Shown in pieces: positions 8,472 to 17,347 of a stretch of DNA of 64,000 bases. The stretch spans positions 62,001-126,000 of the forward strand of contig NZ_PXNS01000010.1 in the NCBI RefSeq assembly GCF_003045775.1, given 5' to 3'. A program made the translations under genes and the position numbers. Positions within the stretch are counted from its first letter, which is position 1. Each line of letters starts with the position of its first letter. This DNA is from Halomonas litopenaei. Lineage in GTDB: Bacteria > Pseudomonadota > Gammaproteobacteria > Pseudomonadales > Halomonadaceae. The notes beneath the pieces were generated by a model that had not been told where the DNA came from, did no database searches, and worked only from the letters and a program-made list of their open reading frames with translations.

Positions 8472-9474
8472 AGAGGCGCTGAACGCGCCGGAACGCCTGC
8501 GCGGTCAGTTGACGCGTAACCAGACAGTGCTGCGGGAACTGGGTGATCGCCTGCGTGCCGAGCCGCCGACAGGCGCCGTCACCGTGGCCAGGGGCAGCTC
8601 TGATCACGCCGCCAGCTATCTCGCCTACCTGTGCATGCAGACTCGCGGCATTCCGGTGGCCTCGCTGCCGCCGTCACTGTCGACCCTGTCGCGTACGCCC
8701 TGGCGATTGGCCGGCCAGCTGTCCATCGCCATCTCCCAGTCGGGCCAGAGTCCCGACCTGGTGGCGAGCCAGGAGGCGCTGAAGCAGGGTGGCGCCACCA
8801 CCATCGCACTGGTCAATACGCCGGAGTCACCACTGGGCCGGGCGAGCGATCTGGAAGTGCCGCTGTTTGCCGGTGAAGAGAAGAGTGTGGCGGCCACCAA
8901 GAGCTTCCTGGCGACCCTGTCCGCCGGTGCCCAGCTGATGGCCCACTGGAACGAGAGCGCCATGCTGCTGGGGGCGCTCAATGAGCTGCCCGACCGCCTC
9001 ACCGACGCCGCCGCCCAGGACTGGAGCCCGGCGGTAGAGGCGCTCAAGGACGCCGATCGGCTGATGGTCATCGGCCGGGGTACCGGGCTTGGCATCGCCC
9101 AGGAGGCGGCGCTCAAGTTCAAGGAAACCTGCGCCATTCAGGCAGAGCCCTTCAGTGGCGCCGAGGTCAAGCACGGCCCCATGGCGCTGATCGAGCCAGG
9201 CTACCCGGTACTGGTGTTCGCCCCCCCCGGCGCTGAACAGCAGGGCTTGCTGGAGCTGGCCGAGTGGCTCGAGAGCGTGGGTGCCAAGGTGCTGCTGGCC
9301 GCCGACGACCGTGTGGCCAAGCGCCATCTGACATTGACCTCGGCGGGTCACGAGGCGCTGGAGCCGCTGTCGGTGATCCAGAGCTTCTATCCGATGGTGG
9401 CCCGCCTGGCCGAGGCTCGCGGTATCGATCCAGATCAACCGAGGCACCTGCGCAAGGTGACCTGCACGCTCTAA
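8455..9474 (+). CDS. SIS-domain glucosamine-6-phosphate deaminase (NagB-II type)
   Basis: This is a 339-residue double sugar-isomerase (SIS) protein resembling the isomerase half of GlmS. It lacks the N-terminal glutamine amidotransferase domain. Motifs: ARGSSDHAASYLAYL, ISQSGQSPDLV, EKSVAATKSFL and the C-terminal AQHGP-like SGAEVKHGPMALI. In nag operons without classical NagB, this type is known as the alternative GlcN6P deaminase (nagB-II), giving fructose-6-P plus ammonia. No classical NagB is present here, which supports the role. The ATG at 8455 is preferred over the one at 8437, because CTGGAGAA at 8443-8450 is the ribosome site. Confidence 0.88.
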   Translation: MSLMLEEALNAPERLRGQLTRNQTVLRELGDRLRAEPPTGAVTVARGSSDHAASYLAYLCMQTRGIPVASLPPSLSTLSRTPWRLAGQLSIAISQSGQSPDLVASQEALKQGGATTIALVNTPESPLGRASDLEVPLFAGEEKSVAATKSFLATLSAGAQLMAHWNESAMLLGALNELPDRLTDAAAQDWSPAVEALKDADRLMVIGRGTGLGIAQEAALKFKETCAIQAEPFSGAEVKHGPMALIEPGYPVLVFAPPGAEQQGLLELAEWLESVGAKVLLAADDRVAKRHLTLTSAGHEALEPLSVIQSFYPMVARLAEARGIDPDQPRHLRKVTCTL

Positions 9475-9502
9475 TCACTACGACAATCATACGGAGCCGA
9501 TC

Positions 9503-12076
9503 ATGACTTCCAGCAATGTCACTCTGGTGGCGCCGGTCAAGGGGGTGGTAGTCCCCCTGGCCGACGTGCCGGACCCGGTCTTTGCCGAGGGTACCCTCGG
9601 CCAGGGCATCGCCCTGGATCCCCTGGGCGGTTGCCTGCACGCGCCCTGCGCCGGCGAGGTGATTCAGTGTGCCCGTACCCATCACGCCTTCACCATCAAG
9701 AGCGACGAGGGCGTCGAGGTACTGGTTCATCTTGGCCTCGACACCGTCGCCCTCGAAGGCAAGGGCATCGAGCCCTGCGTCAGCCTGGGCCAGCGCATCG
9801 AGGTGGGCGAGCCGCTGTGCTACTTCGATGTGGATCAACTGGTATGCGAGGCGGTATCGCTGGTGACGCCACTGGTGGTGCTGGATGCCGGAGGTCGTGA
9901 GTGGGTGTCGCTGGACCTGCGTGCCGGCGATATCGTCCAGCGCGGTGATCCGCTGGTGGTGTTGGGCCCCGAAAGGCTTGACGATGATGTCACCGATGAA
10001 GAAGGCAGCGATGGCCAGGCGCTGGAGCGCTCTCTGGTACTGGCGATCGAGTCAGGGTTGCACGCCCGGCCGGCGGCACGCCTGCGTGCCATCGCACGTG
10101 ATCACCAGGTAAGCCTGAGCCTGCTGCGCGACGCTCGCACGGCCAGTTCGGATAGTGTCAGCGCCCTGATGAACCTGGGCCTCGAGTGCGGCGACGACGT
10201 GGTCATCAGAGTAAAGGGGCGTCAGGCCGAAGCGGCCCTGGCGGCAGCGATGGCGCTGTTGACCACGCCGGAAGGGCATGGCCCAGGGCAGGCTGAGGCC
10301 GCCACATCATCGCCAGCGCCCAGCGTCGATCTGCCCGCCGGACAGCTCGCAGGTCTTGTCGCCAGCGCCGGGATCGCGACCGGTCCGCTGGCGACACTGT
10401 CGGTCAAGTTACCCGAGGTGCCGCTGGAAGGGCTGGGGCGCAAGCTGGAAAGCCCGCGTCTGAAAGAGGCGCTCGAGCGCGTCGGGCGTCAACTGGAGGC
10501 TGCCCGAGAGCGCGCCGAGCGCAGCGGCCAGACCGCTGAGGCGGAGGTGTTCGAGGCGCACCAGGCGTGGCTTGAAGACCCTGACCTGGTGGCCTCGTCG
10601 ATCAGCCGCCTGGAAGAGGGACTAAGCCCTGGCCAGGCCTGGCGCGAGGCGCTGGACGCCGAGGCCGATCGGCTGCGGGCCACTGGTAACCCCATCTTGA
10701 TCGGGCGGATCGCCGACCTGCGTGATCTGCAACGCCAGGTGATGCTGGAATTCAGCGAAGGCGAGGGCAGTGGGTTCGGTGATATCACCCCCGGCGCCAT
10801 CGTCGTCGCAGAAGATCTGACACCGTCCACCTTTGTCGATCTCTGTGCGCTCAAGCCGGCAGGGATATGCCTGGCCGCTGGTGGCACCACCTCCCACGTG
10901 GCCATCATGGCCAGGGCCAGGGGATTGCCGTGCCTGGTCGCCATGGGCGGCGGCCTGATGGAAGCGACCGAGTCGTGTCTGGATCGGGCGGTGGTGCTGG
11001 ATGCCGACAACGGCCGGCTGGAACTCGAGCCCGACCAGGCGCGTCGCGATCAGGTGGTGGCGGACATCGCCGCCCGCCAGGCGCGTGCCGAGGAAGAACG
11101 TGCCGAGGCTCACCTGGAGGTGGTCACCCGGGACAACCGCATGATCGAGGTGGCGGCCAATATTGGCAGCGCCGAGGAAGCCCGCCAGGCCAGCGACTGT
11201 GGTGCCGATGGTGTCGGCCTGATGCGCTCGGAATTTCTGTTTCTGGGGCGTGACGCCGCGCCCGAAGAAGACGACCAGCGCCAGGAGTACCAGGCCAGCG
11301 TCGATGCGCTGGGGTCCAGGCCAGTGATCATCCGAACCCTGGATATCGGCGCCGACAAGCAGCTGCCGTATCTCACCCTGCCCGCCGTCCCCAATCCGGC
11401 GCTGGGCGTGCGCGGCATGCGCCTGTGGCAGACCCAACCGGCTCTGCTGGACACCCAGTTGAGGGCCTTGCTCGGAGTCAAGCCCTTGCGGCATCTGCGC
11501 ATCATGGTGCCGATGGTCAGCGACGCCAGCGAACTCGAGTGGGTACGCGAACGCATGGAGGCGCTGGCCGCCGAGATGCGGCTGACCGAACTGCCGCTGC
11601 TCGGCGCCATGATCGAGGTGCCCAGCGCAGCGCTGTGCTCCGCCGCCATGGCCAAGGTCGCGGACTTCCTGTCGATCGGCACCAATGACCTGACCCAGTA
11701 TGGCCTGGCCATGGACCGTGAAGATCCTCAGCTGGCGGCCCAGGCCGACGTGCTGCATCCCGGAGTGCTGCGGCTGATTCAGGCCACCCTGTCGGGCACC
11801 GCCAACCGCTGTCCGGTGGGGGTGTGTGGCGCCGCAGCGGGGGACGACCTGGCCGGCCCGCTGCTGGTGGCCATGGGCGTGTCGGAATTGTCGGTGGAGC
11901 CGTCGCGTATCGCTTCGGTCAAGGCCCGCCTGCGCAGGCTTGATGCCGCCGTGATCGCGCGTGAAATCGACACCCTGCTGGCGATGCCCGATGCGGCCTC
12001 GGTGCGCAAGGCTCTGGCACCGCTGGTGGACGCCGCCCTCGACGTCGAACCCACACCCGAGAGGATCCTGACATGA
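9503..12076 (+). CDS. nagF: PTS fusion EIIA(Glc-type)-HPr-Enzyme I for GlcNAc
   Basis: This single 857-residue protein carries the whole soluble phosphorelay. An EIIA domain of the Crr type (about 1-155) has its phospho-histidine in VEVLVHLGLD (H76). An HPr domain (about 176-260) has H187 in ESGLHARPAARL. An Enzyme I domain (about 285-857) has the swivelling histidine H465 in GGTTSHVAIMARARGLPC. The PEP site follows (LMRSEFLFLGR, GTNDLTQY, and CPVGVCG with the catalytic cysteine). Phosphate therefore passes from PEP to the IICB protein encoded next, without separate ptsHI. The stop overlaps the nagE start (ATGA). Confidence 0.95.
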   Translation: MTSSNVTLVAPVKGVVVPLADVPDPVFAEGTLGQGIALDPLGGCLHAPCAGEVIQCARTHHAFTIKSDEGVEVLVHLGLDTVALEGKGIEPCVSLGQRIEVGEPLCYFDVDQLVCEAVSLVTPLVVLDAGGREWVSLDLRAGDIVQRGDPLVVLGPERLDDDVTDEEGSDGQALERSLVLAIESGLHARPAARLRAIARDHQVSLSLLRDARTASSDSVSALMNLGLECGDDVVIRVKGRQAEAALAAAMALLTTPEGHGPGQAEAATSSPAPSVDLPAGQLAGLVASAGIATGPLATLSVKLPEVPLEGLGRKLESPRLKEALERVGRQLEAARERAERSGQTAEAEVFEAHQAWLEDPDLVASSISRLEEGLSPGQAWREALDAEADRLRATGNPILIGRIADLRDLQRQVMLEFSEGEGSGFGDITPGAIVVAEDLTPSTFVDLCALKPAGICLAAGGTTSHVAIMARARGLPCLVAMGGGLMEATESCLDRAVVLDADNGRLELEPDQARRDQVVADIAARQARAEEERAEAHLEVVTRDNRMIEVAANIGSAEEARQASDCGADGVGLMRSEFLFLGRDAAPEEDDQRQEYQASVDALGSRPVIIRTLDIGADKQLPYLTLPAVPNPALGVRGMRLWQTQPALLDTQLRALLGVKPLRHLRIMVPMVSDASELEWVRERMEALAAEMRLTELPLLGAMIEVPSAALCSAAMAKVADFLSIGTNDLTQYGLAMDREDPQLAAQADVLHPGVLRLIQATLSGTANRCPVGVCGAAAGDDLAGPLLVAMGVSELSVEPSRIASVKARLRRLDAAVIAREIDTLLAMPDAASVRKALAPLVDAALDVEPTPERILT

Positions 12077-13785
12077 CCACCTCCTTTGGTTCACGCCTGA
12101 TGGCGGCGCTTCAGCTGCTCGGGCGCTCCTTGATGCTGCCGATCGCGGTGCTGCCGGTGGCCGGCCTGCTGCTGCGCCTGGGCCAGCCGGACCTGCTGGA
12201 CATCGCCTTCGTCGCCAGCGCCGGTCAGGCGATCTTCGCCAACCTGGCGTTGATCTTCGCCATCGGCCTCGCCGTCGGCTTTGCCGACGACAGCAACGGC
12301 GCGGCGGGGCTCGCCGGGGTGATCGGCTATCTGGTGCTGGACGCGGTGCTGCAAAGCCTCAACCCCGAGATCGACATGGGGGTGCTGGCCGGCATCATCA
12401 TGGGTACCGTGGCCGGGCTTCTGTACAACCGCTTCAAGGCGATAAAACTGCCCGACTATCTGGCCTTCTTCGGCGGACGGCGCTTCGTGCCCATCGCCAC
12501 CGGCCTTGCCGGGGTGGTGCTGGGGATCGCCTTCGGCTGGGGCTGGCCGCCGATCCAGCACGCCATCGACACCCTGGGACACTGGCTGATCGACGCCGGC
12601 GCCTTTGGCAAGTTCGTCTATGGTGCGCTCAATCGACTGCTGATCGTCACCGGCCTGCACCACGTGCTCAACAGCTTTGTGTGGTTCGTGTTCGGCAGCT
12701 TCGGTGACGCCACCGGTGACCTCAATCGCTTCTTCGCCGGTGACCCGGCGGCGGGTGGTTTCATGGCCGGCTTCTTCCCGGTGATGATGTTCGGTCTGCC
12801 GGCGGCGGCACTGGCCATGTACCACACCGCAGACAAGGGCCGTCGCGCCCAGGTCGGCGGGCTCTTGATGTCACTGGCGCTGACCGCCTTCCTGACCGGG
12901 GTGACCGAACCGATCGAGTTCACCTTCATGTTCCTGGCGCCGCTGTTGTACGCCTTCCACGCGCTGATGACCGGGCTGAGCATGGCGATCATGCAGTGGC
13001 TCGACGTCAAGCTTGGCTTCACCTTCTCGGCCGGGGCCTTCGACTACGCCCTGTCCTACGGTCTGTCCACCAACGGCTGGCTGATGCTGCCGGTGGGGCT
13101 GGCGATCGGTAGCGTCTACTACGTGCTGTTCCGGTGGGCGATCGTGCGCTTCGATCTGCCGACGCCAGGGCGTGAGCCGATGGACGAGGGCGCCAAGGTA
13201 CAGGCCGAGGACCTGGGCGAGCGGGGGCCGGCCTTCGTCACGGCGCTCGGCGGTGCCGCCAACCTCGAGGCCGTCGGTGCCTGCACCACACGCCTGCGGC
13301 TGGTGCTCAAGGAGCCGGAGCAGATCGACGAGCCGGCACTCAAGGCGCTGGGCTCGCGTGGCATCATGCGCTTAGGCGGAGGTGGCATCCAGGTCATCCT
13401 GGGCCCCATCGCCGACAGCGTGTCCGATGAGATCCGCGCCGCCATGGCCGCCGAGGGCCAGACTCCGCCGGTGGGCGCCGACCCCGCGCCTATCGCCACC
13501 GGCGTCCCCAAGGTGGTGAGCGCCAAGAGTCTCAATGACGAGCAGATAGACGCCTGGACCCGAGCGCTGGGTGGCTCGAACAACGTTCGCGCGCTGGAAG
13601 CCCGGGCGGCGACCCGTCTGCGCCTGGAGGTCGGCAGCGACGGTGCGCTGGACGAGCAGGCGCTGGCGCAGCTGGGTTGTCACGGCGTGATGCGAGTAGC
13701 CGATGGCGTCTGGCACCTGGTGGTGGGCAAGGACGCCGAGGCCCTGGCCGGTGGTCTGCACCAGGCAGGGCTGGCAGCCCGCTGA
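12073..13785 (+). CDS. nagE: GlcNAc-specific PTS permease IIC-IIB with a second, cysteine-less IIB module
   Basis: The membrane IIC domain (about residues 1-360) contains family signatures such as [11 protein letters not shown] and [12 protein letters not shown] domain (about 383-460) carries the phosphorylatable cysteine C404 in [12 protein letters not shown] second IIB-like module (about 490-565) aligns with the first ([24 protein letters not shown]) but has alanine (A512) where the phosphocysteine should be. EIIA is absent and is supplied by the upstream fusion protein. The protein takes up and phosphorylates GlcNAc. The degenerate copy may be structural or regulatory, and that is inference. 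Confidence 0.94.
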   Translation: MTTSFGSRLMAALQLLGRSLMLPIAVLPVAGLLLRLGQPDLLDIAFVASAGQAIFANLALIFAIGLAVGFADDSNGAAGLAGVIGYLVLDAVLQSLNPEIDMGVLAGIIMGTVAGLLYNRFKAIKLPDYLAFFGGRRFVPIATGLAGVVLGIAFGWGWPPIQHAIDTLGHWLIDAGAFGKFVYGALNRLLIVTGLHHVLNSFVWFVFGSFGDATGDLNRFFAGDPAAGGFMAGFFPVMMFGLPAAALAMYHTADKGRRAQVGGLLMSLALTAFLTGVTEPIEFTFMFLAPLLYAFHALMTGLSMAIMQWLDVKLGFTFSAGAFDYALSYGLSTNGWLMLPVGLAIGSVYYVLFRWAIVRFDLPTPGREPMDEGAKVQAEDLGERGPAFVTALGGAANLEAVGACTTRLRLVLKEPEQIDEPALKALGSRGIMRLGGGGIQVILGPIADSVSDEIRAAMAAEGQTPPVGADPAPIATGVPKVVSAKSLNDEQIDAWTRALGGSNNVRALEARAATRLRLEVGSDGALDEQALAQLGCHGVMRVADGVWHLVVGKDAEALAGGLHQAGLAAR

Positions 13786-13803
13786 GTGGCAGCCCGCTGG
13801 GTG

Positions 13804-13891
13804 GCAGGTGGCGAGTGTGATGCGCCCGCCACCTGCGGTCATCTCGCCTTACCGCCAGCGGCGGCACACTTCAGGGTGTGCCGCCGCTGGC
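13804..13891 (+). terminator. Tandem hairpins ending the nag operon
   Basis: Two perfect stems follow nagE. The first is 10 bp (13804-13813 with 13827-13836). The second is 16 bp (13854-13869 with 13876-13891, loop TTCAGG). The second is followed only by GTTCTAC, so the U-tract is poor. It may act as a weak or Rho-assisted terminator, or as a 3'-end stabiliser. The next gene is 60 bp on. Confidence 0.6.
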
Positions 13892-13951
13892 GTTCTACGC
13901 CTGGCCATCTGGTGTAGACTTCCCCGTTCCCCCTGAAGACCCGGAGTCGCC

Positions 13952-14755
13952 ATGCTGCCTCACCTGATCGTGTCCGACCTCGACGGTACCCTGCTGGGTG
14001 CCAACCATGACCTGGCCGAGCTGACCGTCGAGACCCTGCGTCGACTGGCCACCGATGGCCACAGCATCGCCCTGGCCTCGGGCCGTCATCATCGCGACAT
14101 GATCGGCTTTCGCGATCGCCTGGGGGTGGGCGCCCATATCATCTCCAGCAACGGCGCCTGGACACTGGACCCGAACGACCGCTGCGTGCGGTCGGCGCAC
14201 CTCGCCCCGGAGCTGGTCGAGGCCCTGATCCAGTTGCCGCGTCATCCCGACGTACGCCTCAACATGTACCGCGACGAGGCCTGGGTGATCGATGATCACG
14301 CCCCGGGCCTGCTGTCGCTGCACGAGGCCACTGGCTTTGGCTACCGGGTGGAAGGACCGGGAGAGATGGACGTCCAGGGGGTCGGCAAGGTGCTCTATAT
14401 CGGTGACCCCAGTCTGCTCGCCGACATCGAAGCCGGCGCCCGGGAGGCGGCAGGCGAGGCGCTTCACATCACCTACTCGATGAGTCATTCGCTGGAGATC
14501 ATGGCCGCCGGGGTCAACAAGGGCACCGCCGTCTCGGCACTGCTTGACGACCTCGGCATCCCCGCCACCCGTTGCCTGGCCTTCGGCGACAACCTCAATG
14601 ATCTGGAGATGCTGGCGCTGGCCGGCGAGGCCCAGGTGATGGCCAACGCCCATCCCAGGCTGGCCGAGGACCTGCCCGAGGCCCGCGTGATCGGTCACCA
14701 CGCCGAGGCAGCGGTGGCCCAGCACCTGCGGCAGCGGTTCGGGCTGGACGGCTGA
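13952..14755 (+). CDS. Cof-type HAD-IIB family hydrolase (probable sugar-phosphate phosphatase)
   Basis: This is a 267-residue haloacid-dehalogenase-superfamily phosphatase. Motif I is VSDLDGTLLG (nucleophile D9, general acid D11). Motif II is LASGRHH. The distal motif IV is FGDNLNDLEML, and a type IIB cap lies between. Its position after the GlcNAc PTS operon suggests dephosphorylation of hexose or amino-sugar phosphates, but substrate range in this family is broad. The preceding hairpins suggest it may have its own promoter. GTAGACT at 13914-13920 is a possible -10. Confidence 0.88.
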   Translation: MLPHLIVSDLDGTLLGANHDLAELTVETLRRLATDGHSIALASGRHHRDMIGFRDRLGVGAHIISSNGAWTLDPNDRCVRSAHLAPELVEALIQLPRHPDVRLNMYRDEAWVIDDHAPGLLSLHEATGFGYRVEGPGEMDVQGVGKVLYIGDPSLLADIEAGAREAAGEALHITYSMSHSLEIMAAGVNKGTAVSALLDDLGIPATRCLAFGDNLNDLEMLALAGEAQVMANAHPRLAEDLPEARVIGHHAEAAVAQHLRQRFGLDG

Positions 14756-14823
14756 CGGGGCGGCCGAAGCAAAGGCAGCGCGCTACACTGAGGCCACACT
14801 TGGGGCAGTGGTGGGGCGGCGGG

Positions 14824-14986
14824 CTAGGGCTTGTCTGAAAAGTGCCTGCGCTCGGTAATACGGCGTTAAAAATCGGCTGGTGCGCCAGCCCGGTCAAAAT
14901 GCTCATTTACACCCCGTAAACTGCGCTTTCTCACCGATTTTTGCCTTGTCTAACCTTCGCTCGTCGACTTTTCGGACAGCGCCTAG
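14824..14986. mobile_element. MITE-like 163-bp element with imperfect terminal inverted repeats
   Basis: The ends are 20-bp imperfect inverted repeats, left 14824-14843 and right 14967-14986. Both begin with CTAGG and share TGTCYGAAAAGT. Further inward, AAAAATCGG near the left end is matched by CCGATTTTT near the right end, so the element is inverted-symmetric over longer range. CTAG at both borders may be the target duplication. It codes for nothing credible. A short minus-strand reading frame crosses it but looks like a by-product. It lies in the gap between the HAD and AGE genes. Confidence 0.65.
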
Positions 14987-15031
14987 CGCCGTCATACCGA
15001 GGTCTTGCATCCCCTGCAACAGGAGGCAGTG

Positions 15032-16213
15032 ATGAACGGATTTGACCCGATGTTTCTCGATCGCCATGTGCGCGACACCATGGCGTTCTATCATCCGCGG
15101 GCGATCGATCCGCACGGCGGTTTCTTCCAGTATTTTCGTGACGATGGCCACATCGTCGACGCCGGACATCGGCACCTGGTCTCGAGTACGCGTTTCGTGG
15201 TGACCTATGCTCGCTTTGCTCGCCAGACCGGCAATCCCGAGTATCTGCACTGGGCCCGCCATGGTCTGGCCTATCTCGAAAAGGCCCACTTCCAGACGCG
15301 CCACCAGGGCTACGCCTGGACCCTGCGCGATGGAAAGGTCGAAGACCCCACCCATCACTGTTACGGCCTGGCCTTCGTGTTGCTGGCCTACGCCGAGGCC
15401 TATCGCGCCGGCATCGATGAAGCCTACGAGGGTATCGGTCGGGTACACGCCATGCTCGACAAGCGCTTCTGGGAACCCCAGTGGCAGCGCTTCGCCGATG
15501 AGGCAGATGAGCACTGGAATCTCAGCGACTATCGCGGCCAGAACGCCAACATGCATGGTTGTGAGGCGCTGATCGCCGCCTTCGAGGCCACCGGCGAGAC
15601 CCCCTATCTGGACCAGGCCATGGCCATCGCCCGCGCGATCACCAAGGCCAGCGATGACCATCCTCATGGCTGGATCTGGGAGCACTACAACCGCCAATGG
15701 CAGCGCGACTTCGACTACAACCGCGACGATCCCAAGCACCTGTTCCGTCCCTGGGGCTATCAGGTGGGCCACCAGACCGAATGGGCCAAGCTGCTGGTGC
15801 TGCTGGCACGCTATCGCGATGATGCCTGGTTGATCCCCACCGCCGAGCGGTTGTTCTCGAGCGCCTGCGAAGCGGGCTGGGACAGGACCCATGGCGGCCT
15901 GGTCTATGGCCTGGATCTCGACGGGCATGTATGTGACGGCGACAAGTACTTCTGGGTCCAGGCGGAGAGCTTCGCCGCGGCCGCCGTGCTCTGGGAGGTC
16001 ACTGGCAAGGCCAGCTATCGCCGCTGGTACCAGCGGCTGTGGGACTACAGTTGGCAGCACATGATCGACCACCACCATGGCGCCTGGGTGCGTATCCTGA
16101 CGCCGGACAATCGTCGTTACGACAACCTGAAGAGCCCTGCCGGCAAGGTTGACTACCACACCATGGGCGCCTGTCAGGAAGTCATGGAAGTGCTCGAGCG
16201 GCTGGATCGCTAG
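15032..16213 (+). CDS. AGE-family sugar isomerase/epimerase (mannose isomerase-like)
   Basis: This 393-residue (alpha/alpha)6-barrel protein belongs to the N-acylglucosamine 2-epimerase superfamily. Family histidines and motifs are visible: SSTRFVVTYARFA, THHCYGLAFVLLAYAEA, NANMHGCEALIAA, GYQVGHQTEWAKLLVLL and a C-terminal YHTMGACQEVMEVL. The pattern is closest to bacterial D-mannose isomerase/YihS-type aldose-ketose isomerases rather than renin-binding GlcNAc epimerases. Conversion of mannose and fructose is therefore the best guess. AGGAGGC at 15021-15027 fixes the ATG at 15032. Its proximity to the GlcNAc operon fits hexose metabolism. Confidence 0.85.
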   Translation: MNGFDPMFLDRHVRDTMAFYHPRAIDPHGGFFQYFRDDGHIVDAGHRHLVSSTRFVVTYARFARQTGNPEYLHWARHGLAYLEKAHFQTRHQGYAWTLRDGKVEDPTHHCYGLAFVLLAYAEAYRAGIDEAYEGIGRVHAMLDKRFWEPQWQRFADEADEHWNLSDYRGQNANMHGCEALIAAFEATGETPYLDQAMAIARAITKASDDHPHGWIWEHYNRQWQRDFDYNRDDPKHLFRPWGYQVGHQTEWAKLLVLLARYRDDAWLIPTAERLFSSACEAGWDRTHGGLVYGLDLDGHVCDGDKYFWVQAESFAAAAVLWEVTGKASYRRWYQRLWDYSWQHMIDHHHGAWVRILTPDNRRYDNLKSPAGKVDYHTMGACQEVMEVLERLDR

Positions 16214-16276
16214 GCATCTGTCATCGGCGCCGGCCTATGCCATGTCACGGCCGGCGCTCCACACCGTCCTGGGCCG

Positions 16277-17347
16277 TCAGGCGTCCTTCTTCGGTGCCTC
16301 CATGCGCCTGAGCTGGCGCCACAGATCGCGGCGCAGGTCCGCCACTCGGGGGCGCTCGTCAGGGTCGAAGGCCAGCGGGCGCACCAGACGCTGGGTGCGC
16401 AGTCCCAGACGTGCCCCCAGCAGCCCCACGCCGAGGCCCTGGGCGGCGCGGGTGGACAGCCGCCCGGCAAGGTCCAGCGACAGCATCTGCATGCTGGCGT
16501 CGGCGGCAAGCTCGGTGGCGCCGGCGAAGGCCATCTGATAGAGCACGCTGCGCAGCAGGCGTACCCGGGCGGCGTAGCCCAGCTCCAATCCGTAGAGTCG
16601 GCACAGGCGATCGATCATCGCCAGGTGGCGCCAGGCCACCAGCGCCATGTCGACCAGGGTTAGCGGGCTGACCGCCACCATCACGGCGGTTTCTCCGCTC
16701 ATGCGCGAGATCAGCCGGCGCGCCTCTCGGTCACGGGGGGCGAGCAGATGGTGGGCCACCAGCGCCTGCAGGTCACGGCCGTCATGGTGGTCTTCACGGG
16801 CCGCCTCGAAGGCCAGCCAATGGGGATCGTCGTCGCCGAGGGCCAGCTGATGCTTGAGCCGTCTGACCATGGACAGTGCGTCCCTGGGGGAGCGCGACGG
16901 CAATTCGGCCAGGGATTCACGCAACTGGTCGTGGCGCTTGAGGCGCCTGAGGCGAAACAGCTCCCGGCTCAGGGCGAGCCCGCCAAGGCCGATGGTGGCA
17001 AGTCCCAGCAGTTGCCAGCCGGTGGCGATCAGGTCACCGCCGGCCAGGGTAGCGGGGACCCCGGTCACCAGTTCGGCGCCGCCCAGTCCCACCGCCGCTC
17101 CCAGCACTGCGATCAGGCCCCAGCGGCGCTTGCGTGGGCGTCCCAGAGAGCCCTCGAGATCTACCTTGGTATCGGTTTCCGGCGCCTCGGCTGGGGTCAG
17201 CGCTCGGCTATCCAGGTGATCGTCGAAGCGCAGGCCCGGACGCGGGTCACTGAAGGTGGTGTTGTCGACGCCGGCAGCGGAGGGCGCATCGTCGTCATCG
17301 GCGAAGCGTACCGCAGGGCGCGGGTCGTCACGGCTATCTCGAGTCAT
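16277..17347 (-). CDS. ycjF: YcjF-family (TIGR01620/DUF697) inner-membrane protein
   Basis: This 356-residue protein has an acidic, disordered N-terminus with duplicated motifs (RPAVRFADDD and RPGLRFDDH). Two adjacent membrane spans follow (about 75-95 and 105-125), then a DUF697-type C-terminal helical domain (SGETAVMVAVSPLTLVDMALVAWRH). In enterobacteria ycjX-ycjF belong to the phage-shock regulon; here they form their own pair. The start overlaps the ycjX stop by 4 bp. The molecular role is unknown. Confidence 0.88.
   Translation of the reverse strand: MTRDSRDDPRPAVRFADDDDAPSAAGVDNTTFSDPRPGLRFDDHLDSRALTPAEAPETDTKVDLEGSLGRPRKRRWGLIAVLGAAVGLGGAELVTGVPATLAGGDLIATGWQLLGLATIGLGGLALSRELFRLRRLKRHDQLRESLAELPSRSPRDALSMVRRLKHQLALGDDDPHWLAFEAAREDHHDGRDLQALVAHHLLAPRDREARRLISRMSGETAVMVAVSPLTLVDMALVAWRHLAMIDRLCRLYGLELGYAARVRLLRSVLYQMAFAGATELAADASMQMLSLDLAGRLSTRAAQGLGVGLLGARLGLRTQRLVRPLAFDPDERPRVADLRRDLWRQLRRMEAPKKDA

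Noticed and set aside
8455..9474. GlmS (glucosamine-6-phosphate synthase)
   Set aside because: The N-terminal glutamine amidotransferase domain with its Cys2 is absent. Operon context is catabolic.
9167..9838. 223-aa minus-strand frame across the nagB-II/nagF junction
   Set aside because: It is antisense to two well-supported genes and Arg/Pro/Ser-rich without domains.
14595..14906. 103-aa minus-strand frame crossing the MITE-like element
   Set aside because: It overlaps the HAD gene antisense and its N-terminus is encoded by the repeat element itself. It is probably a recurrent artefact of that repeat.
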